Positions 59,383-64,000 of a stretch of 64,000 nucleotides of DNA are shown piece after piece. The notes beneath the pieces are model-generated. The model saw nothing but the letters and a program-made list of their open reading frames with translations, ran no database searches and was not told where the DNA came from. The translations under genes were made by a program, and so were the position numbers. Origin of the DNA: Pseudaeromonas aegiceratis (GTDB lineage Bacteria; Pseudomonadota; Gammaproteobacteria; Enterobacterales; Aeromonadaceae); assembly GCF_046254905.1 (NCBI RefSeq), contig NZ_CP158016.1:2108001-2172000 (forward strand), read 5' to 3'. How positions within the stretch are numbered: the stretch's first letter is position 1; the number at the start of each line of letters is the position of its first letter.

Positions 59383-60750
59383 ATGAGTTACCCACTGCAA
59401 TCGCTGAGTCTGCCCTTCAACGGCGACCTGTTTGCCTTCTTCGGCCCCCTGTCCCATCAGCCCTGGGCCATGCTGCTGGAGTCCGGCGGCACCGAGCATG
59501 TCGACAGCCGCTATCACCTGATCTGCGCCGACCCGCTGGCCACCCTGACCACCCAGGGGGAGATCACCCACATTGACCGGCGGGGTGAGATCACGACGTC
59601 GACCGAAGATCCCCTGGCACTGGTGGCCAAGTGGCAGGCGCAGCTGTTGGGTGAGCTGGATGACGCACCGACCGGCTGGCCCTTTAGTGGCGGCGCCATG
59701 GGACTCTTTGGTTACGATCTGGGCCGGCGGTTTGAACGCCTGCCTGCACTCGCTGCGGCCGATCTGCAGCTGCCCCAGCTGGCGGTGGGCATCTATGACT
59801 GGGCCTGGGTGCTGGACCCACACGCAGGGCTGGCCCATCTGCTGGTGCGCGGCTCTCAGGCGGATCTGTGGCGCCGCCTGGCCTGGTGGCAGGCCCAGCA
59901 GGCGCAGCCACAAGCCGCCTTTAGTCTCACCGGCCCCTGGCAGGCCAACCTGAGCCAAAGTGAATATGCCGAGCGCTTCGCCCGGGTGCAGGCCTACCTG
60001 CAGGCCGGCGATTGCTACCAGATCAACCTGACCCAACGCTTCGATGCCCCCTATGCGGGCGATGAGTGGCAGGCCTATCAGGCATTGAGTCGGGTGAACC
60101 GTGCGCCCTTCAGTGCCTTCATCCGCCTGAGCGATGCGGCCGTGCTCAGCCTCTCCCCCGAGCGCTTCCTGCGCCTGGAAGGCGACAACGTACAGACCAA
60201 GCCCATCAAGGGCACCCTGCCCCGGCATGCCGATCCTGTGTTGGATGCCCAGGCCGCCGAGGCGTTGCGCCACAGCCCCAAGGATAGGGCCGAGAACCTG
60301 ATGATCGTGGATCTGCTGCGCAACGACATAGGCCGTGTCTGCGTGCCCGGCTCGGTGGCGGTGCCCAGCCTGTTTGCCATCGAATCCTTCCCGGCGGTGC
60401 ATCACCTAGTTTCCACCGTCACCGGCACCCTGATGACGGGCTTGAGCGGCCTGGATCTGCTGCGGGCCTGCTTCCCCGGCGGCTCCATCACAGGCGCCCC
60501 CAAGATCCGCGCCATGGAAATCATCGAGGAGCTGGAGCCCCAGCGGCGCAACCTCTACTGCGGCAGCATCGGCTATCACAGCCAGGATGGCCGCCTGGAC
60601 TCCAGCATATGCATCCGCACCCTGTTGGCCGAAGCCGGCCAACTGCATGTCTGGGCCGGCGGCGGCATAGTGGCGGATTCGGAAGTCGAGGCCGAATACG
60701 CCGAGCTGTTTCATAAGCTGGGCAAGATACTGCCGGTGCTGGCGCCATGA
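59383..60750 (+). CDS. pabB: Aminodeoxychorismate synthase component I
   Basis: A 455-aa chorismate-binding enzyme that, with PabA, makes 4-amino-4-deoxychorismate for folate. C-terminal catalytic motifs are TKPIKGTLPRHADP (with the PIKGT active-site lysine), ENLMIVDLLRNDIGR, GSITGAPKIRAMEIIEELEP and YCGSIGYHS. The N-terminal lobe, less conserved, has GGAMGLFGYDLGRRFE. PIKGT rather than PIAGT separates PabB from TrpE. First gene of pabB-nudL-sdaA, an order shared with E. coli; the stop overlaps nudL. The ATG at 59383 has a weak ribosome site. Confidence 0.94.
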   Translation: MSYPLQSLSLPFNGDLFAFFGPLSHQPWAMLLESGGTEHVDSRYHLICADPLATLTTQGEITHIDRRGEITTSTEDPLALVAKWQAQLLGELDDAPTGWPFSGGAMGLFGYDLGRRFERLPALAAADLQLPQLAVGIYDWAWVLDPHAGLAHLLVRGSQADLWRRLAWWQAQQAQPQAAFSLTGPWQANLSQSEYAERFARVQAYLQAGDCYQINLTQRFDAPYAGDEWQAYQALSRVNRAPFSAFIRLSDAAVLSLSPERFLRLEGDNVQTKPIKGTLPRHADPVLDAQAAEALRHSPKDRAENLMIVDLLRNDIGRVCVPGSVAVPSLFAIESFPAVHHLVSTVTGTLMTGLSGLDLLRACFPGGSITGAPKIRAMEIIEELEPQRRNLYCGSIGYHSQDGRLDSSICIRTLLAEAGQLHVWAGGGIVADSEVEAEYAELFHKLGKILPVLAP

Positions 60751-61310
60751 CAGACCACTGGCTGGCCCGCTACCTGCTGCGTCCCCAGACCCATCTGGGG
60801 GTGATCCCCAGGCCGGAAGACCAGGCCGCCGCCGTGCTGCTGCCCCTGCTGGCGCGGGAGGGTCAGCTGCAGCTGTTGCTGACCCGCCGCAGCCTGAGCT
60901 TGCGCCACCATCCGGGGCAGATCAGTTTTCCCGGGGGCCGCTTCGACCCGACCGATGGTGATCTGCGCACCACGGCGCTGCGGGAAACCCACGAGGAGCT
61001 GGGCATCCCCCCCGAGGCGGTGCGCCTGCTGGGCCGCCTGCCGGGCTACCATACGGTGACCGGGTTTCATATTACCCCCTACCTGGGACTGCTGGCCCCC
61101 GGCGCCCGCTGGCAGGCCGCCAGCGGCGAGGTGGCCGAGGCCTTCACCCTGCCCCTCAAAGACCTGCTGGATCCCGCCCGCTACGGCCGCTGGCGCTTCG
61201 TGCGCCACGGCAAGCTCACCAGTGCCTGGGGCATCAGCCTGCAGGGCTATCTCATCTGGGGCGCCACCGCCCGGATCTTGCAAGAGCTGGCCCGGCTTTC
61301 CTCAGAATGA
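60747..61310 (+). CDS. nudL: Nudix CoA pyrophosphatase NudL
   Basis: A 187-aa Nudix hydrolase predicted to cleave CoA into 3',5'-ADP and 4'-phosphopantetheine. The Nudix box runs through PGGRFDPTDGDL and ALRETHEELGI, and the NudL-specific upstream motif is LSLRHHPGQISFPGG. In E. coli nudL (yeaB) also sits between pabB and sdaA. Its start overlaps the pabB stop (ATGA), indicating translational coupling. Confidence 0.93.
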   Translation: MTDHWLARYLLRPQTHLGVIPRPEDQAAAVLLPLLAREGQLQLLLTRRSLSLRHHPGQISFPGGRFDPTDGDLRTTALRETHEELGIPPEAVRLLGRLPGYHTVTGFHITPYLGLLAPGARWQAASGEVAEAFTLPLKDLLDPARYGRWRFVRHGKLTSAWGISLQGYLIWGATARILQELARLSSE

Positions 61311-61422
61311 ATGGCTAGGCTTTTAAATAAAGCTGGCCCATAACTCGATAAAAACTCCAACTTGCAGAATAATTACGGATGCCGGATCCTGGCACGCCAT
61401 CTTTCGTCCCTCTCGAGGTCTT

Positions 61423-62787
61423 ATGCTCAGCCTGTTTGATATCTTCAAGATCGGTATCGGCCCCTCCTCCTCCCATACCGTGGGGCCCATGAAGGCCGCC
61501 CAGGCGTTTATCGACCAGCTGCAGCAGCAGGGACAGCTGGGCCGGATCACCCGCATCCAGGCCCACCTGCACGGCTCCCTAGCCCTCACCGGCCGGGGGC
61601 ACCACACGGATCAGGCCATCCTGATGGGGCTGGCCGGTTACCTGCCGGAGACGGTGGATACGGACAGCCTGCCGGCCTTTCTGGCCCGGGTGAAGGAGGA
61701 GGGCGCCCTGCCCCTGGCCCTGGGGGCCCACAAGATCCCCTTTGCCCCCAGCGATCTGCAGTTTCATGCACAGCCCCTGCCCCGCCACGAAAATGGCCTG
61801 TGCCTGCAGGCCTTTGCCGGCGAGCAGCTGCTCATGGAGCAGATCTACTACTCGGTGGGCGGCGGCTTCATCGTCACCGAACAAGAATTTGACCAGCCGC
61901 CGGCCCAGGGCCGGGCCGTGCCCTACCCCTTCGACAGCGCCCAGGCCCTGCTGGATCACTGCCAGGCTCTGGGGGTGAGCATCGCCCACCTGATGCGGCA
62001 GAACGAGACCAGTTTCCGGCCCGACGCAGACACCCAGGCCGGCTGTGAGCAGCTGTGGCAGGTGATGGAATCCTGCATCCGCCGGGGCTGCCACACCGAA
62101 GGCCTGCTGCCCGGCCCCTTGAAGGTGGTGCGTCGCGCCGCCCCCCTCTATCGCCACCTGCGCAGCGACACGGCCCTGACCCGGGATCCCATGGCGGTGG
62201 TGGACTGGGTGAACTGCTTTGCCTTGGCGGTGAGTGAGGAAAATGCCGCCGGTGGCCGCATGGTCACCGCCCCCACCAACGGTGCCGCCGGCATCATCCC
62301 GGCGGTGCTGGCCTATTACGACAAGTTCGTCCACCCCATGGAGCCGGAGCTGGCCTGCCGCTTCCTGCTCACCGCGGCGGCCATCGGTCTGCTGTACAAG
62401 ATGAACGCCTCCCTGTCGGGGGCGGAGGTGGGCTGTCAGGGGGAAGTGGGGGTGGCCTGCTCCATGGCGGCGGCAGGGCTCACCGAGATCATGGGCGGCA
62501 ACCCCGAGCAGGTCTGCCAGGCGGCGGAGATCGCCATGGAGCACAACCTGGGGCTGACCTGCGACCCGGTCGGTGGCCAGGTGCAGGTACCCTGCATCGA
62601 GCGCAATGCCATCGCGGCGGTGAAGGCCATCAACGCCAGCCGCATGGCGGTACGCCGGACCAGCGCCGCCCGGGTGAGCCTGGACAAGGTGATCGCCACC
62701 ATGTATGACACCGGCAAGGACATGGATGCCAAGTACCGGGAGACCTCCCAGGGCGGCCTGGCGGCCAAGCTGGCGGACTGCGACTAG
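61423..62787 (+). CDS. sdaA: L-serine dehydratase SdaA
   Basis: A 454-aa single-chain L-serine ammonia-lyase with an oxygen-sensitive [4Fe-4S] cluster, converting serine to pyruvate and ammonia. The beta domain begins MLSLFDIFKIGIGPSSSHTVGPMKAA. The alpha domain has NAAGGRMVTAPTNGAAGIIP, GCQGEVGVACSMAAAG and CDPVGGQVQVPCIERNAIAA, where the cluster cysteines lie. Length matches E. coli SdaA (454). The ATG has GAGG upstream. 112 nt separate it from nudL, leaving room for its own promoter. Confidence 0.95.
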   Translation: MLSLFDIFKIGIGPSSSHTVGPMKAAQAFIDQLQQQGQLGRITRIQAHLHGSLALTGRGHHTDQAILMGLAGYLPETVDTDSLPAFLARVKEEGALPLALGAHKIPFAPSDLQFHAQPLPRHENGLCLQAFAGEQLLMEQIYYSVGGGFIVTEQEFDQPPAQGRAVPYPFDSAQALLDHCQALGVSIAHLMRQNETSFRPDADTQAGCEQLWQVMESCIRRGCHTEGLLPGPLKVVRRAAPLYRHLRSDTALTRDPMAVVDWVNCFALAVSEENAAGGRMVTAPTNGAAGIIPAVLAYYDKFVHPMEPELACRFLLTAAAIGLLYKMNASLSGAEVGCQGEVGVACSMAAAGLTEIMGGNPEQVCQAAEIAMEHNLGLTCDPVGGQVQVPCIERNAIAAVKAINASRMAVRRTSAARVSLDKVIATMYDTGKDMDAKYRETSQGGLAAKLADCD

Positions 62788-63758
62788 CGGATGGGCAGCT
62801 GGATGTTCTCGAACAGCTGATCCACTTCGTAATTGCTCTTCATGGCCAGGGCCTTGTCCACCAGATCCCGGGTCAGGTGGGGCGCGAAGCGCTCCATGAA
62901 GTCATACATGTAGCTGCGCAGAAAGATGCCGCGGCGAAAGCAGATCTTGGTGGTGCTGTGGGCGAACAGGTGACTGGCATCCAGCAGCACCAGATCCGTG
63001 TCCTTGTCCGGCTCCACCGCCATGGTGGCGATGACCCCCACCCCCAGCCCCAGCTTGACGTAAGTCTTGATCACGTCCGCATCGGTGGCGGTGAAGACGA
63101 TATGGGGCTCGAACCCCTCCCGGTTGAAGGCGGTGTCCAGCTCGGAGCGGCCGGTGAAGCCAAAGGTGTAGGTCACCAGGGGGTAGCGTGCCAGGTGCGC
63201 CACCGTCAGCCGCTCCACCTTGGCCAGGGGATGCCCCTTGGGCACTATGACGCAGCGGTTCCAGTGGTAGCAGGGCAGCATCACCAGATCCTCGTACAGG
63301 TGCAGCGCCTCGGTGGCGATGGCGAAGTCCGAGGTGCCCTTGGCCACCGCATCGCTGATCTGGGACGGCGAGCCCTGGTGCATGTGCAAGGAGACCTTGG
63401 GGTAGCGCTTCATGAAGTCCTGGATCACCCGCGGCAAGGCATAGCGTGCCTGGGTGTGGGTGGTGGCGATGTTGAGGTTGCCCTGATCCGGGTTGGTGTA
63501 TTGCCCGGCCACCGACTTGATGCTCTCCACCTTGGCCAGGATCTCCTGGGCAATCTTCAAGATGTCCCGCCCGGCCGGGGTCACCTGGGTCAGGTGCTTG
63601 CCGCTGCGCTCGAAGATCTGCACCCCCAGCTCATCCTCCAGCATGCGCACCTGCTTGCTGATGCCGGGCTGGGAGGTATAGAGACTCTCGGCGGTAGCGG
63701 AAACGTTGAGACTGTGATTAGCCACCTCGACAATGTAGCGTAGCTGTTGAAGTTTCAT
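62784..63758 (-). CDS. cysB: LysR-type regulator CysB
   Basis: A 324-aa tetrameric LysR-type activator of cysteine biosynthesis and sulfate assimilation, induced by N-acetylserine/O-acetylserine. The DNA-binding helix reads MKLQQLRYIVEVANHSLNVS, TAESLYTSQPGISKQVRMLE. The effector domain contains NIATTHTQARYALP, SQISDAVAKGTSDFAIATEA and TATDADVIKTYVKLGLGVG, as in E. coli CysB, whose length is the same. The ATG at 63758 is chosen by alignment. It converges with sdaA and their stop codons overlap by 3 nt. Confidence 0.95.
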   Translation of the reverse strand: MKLQQLRYIVEVANHSLNVSATAESLYTSQPGISKQVRMLEDELGVQIFERSGKHLTQVTPAGRDILKIAQEILAKVESIKSVAGQYTNPDQGNLNIATTHTQARYALPRVIQDFMKRYPKVSLHMHQGSPSQISDAVAKGTSDFAIATEALHLYEDLVMLPCYHWNRCVIVPKGHPLAKVERLTVAHLARYPLVTYTFGFTGRSELDTAFNREGFEPHIVFTATDADVIKTYVKLGLGVGVIATMAVEPDKDTDLVLLDASHLFAHSTTKICFRRGIFLRSYMYDFMERFAPHLTRDLVDKALAMKSNYEVDQLFENIQLPIR

Positions 63759-63986
63759 GATTTTCCAGAATAAGGACGCATGGCCTAATACTAACAAATA
63801 ATGAGAAACGCGCCTCAGCTAACATGCAAGCCTCGTTTGATGGCGATGGCCAGTGACCCAGAACACACTTCCCCCTAAAGTTAAGCCAAGATGCCACCCG
63901 GCCCACCGGCCCAGCTACCGCCCTTGACAGGGATAAGGTAGTATCGACGCAGTTCGTTTTCATTCAGGGAAGCTATTGAGGCGATT

Positions 63987-64000
63987 ATGGTTTTAACACT
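63987..64000 (+). CDS. Possible start of a further gene (cut by window edge)
   Basis: Only four codons (MVLT) remain. An ATG with GAGG 8 nt upstream lies at the end of the divergent region from cysB. It cannot be identified. Confidence 0.3.

Noticed and set aside
63924..63929. TTGACA as -35 of a promoter near the right edge
   Set aside because: No -10 hexamer at 16-18 nt spacing; TAGTAT is only 9 nt away.
1..64000. CRISPR arrays, transposases, prophage or toxin-antitoxin genes
   Set aside because: No regularly spaced repeats, no insertion-sequence ends and no such protein families were seen anywhere in the window.

Overview
The window is a G+C-rich, gene-dense stretch of a gammaproteobacterial chromosome. 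Three blocks keep the E. coli gene order (adhE - ychE - oppABCDF; pabB - nudL - sdaA; btsS - btsR next to a CstA-family carrier). Two seryl-tRNA genes, NsrR, CysB, YccA and YchJ are also typical of that class. An Aeromonadales-type marine or estuarine genus (Oceanimonas, Zobellella or Oceanisphaera) is my best guess, with low certainty, because no marker gene was compared. Nearly all of it is core metabolism, transport and signalling. No phage, transposase, integrase or CRISPR array was seen.

Layout. 1-3.2 kb: leftward aapJQM amino-acid ABC importer (last gene cut by the window edge) with a candidate sigma-54 promoter. 3.7-9.1 kb: an RluA-type pseudouridine synthase, tRNA-Ser(UGA), yccA, a frameshifted yhbP-like gene, a DHA2 exporter and the ABC-F protein ybiT. 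9.3-17.9 kb: a dCACHE chemoreceptor, a divergent 1033-aa class A PBP, a dicarboxylate/glutamate symporter, trkH and nsrR. 18-27.6 kb: a stand-alone trpB behind an aromatic amino-acid permease, then oppABCDF (OppA a lipoprotein) and ychE. 28-36 kb: adhE with a perfect FNR box at -41.5, followed by c-di-GMP and chemotaxis genes (HD-GYP, a second chemoreceptor, EAL-CBS-GGDEF) and ychJ. 36-45 kb: a DUF2059 protein, btsSR with a short CstA-family transporter, a DUF481 protein, rhtB, a GNAT acetyltransferase and a FadL-type porin. 45-46.2 kb: a DUF1254-type gene whose signal peptide is frameshifted at a 7-A run.

46.5-56.7 kb is the most unusual region: an accessory catabolic locus. It holds a short-chain dehydrogenase, an APH-fold small-molecule kinase, a four-gene PotABCD-like importer whose binding protein carries a twin-arginine signal, a DeoR-family regulator, and a class III PLP enzyme resembling the phospho-lyase branch (ethanolamine-phosphate/hydroxylysine-phosphate lyases). 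Next to it lies a complete, divergent tatABC operon. GTTGC/GCAAC half-sites cluster in the three control regions (kinase/importer, PLP enzyme, tatABC). I read this as a regulon for an amino-alcohol-like compound: import, O-phosphorylation, elimination of phosphate and ammonia, then carbonyl processing, with its own Tat export route for the binding protein. The substrate is unknown.

57.3-64 kb: tRNA-Ser(GGA) with a duplicated 5' fragment upstream, class I fumarase, pabB-nudL-sdaA, cysB (convergent with sdaA, sharing 3 nt), and the first codons of a possible further gene at the right edge.
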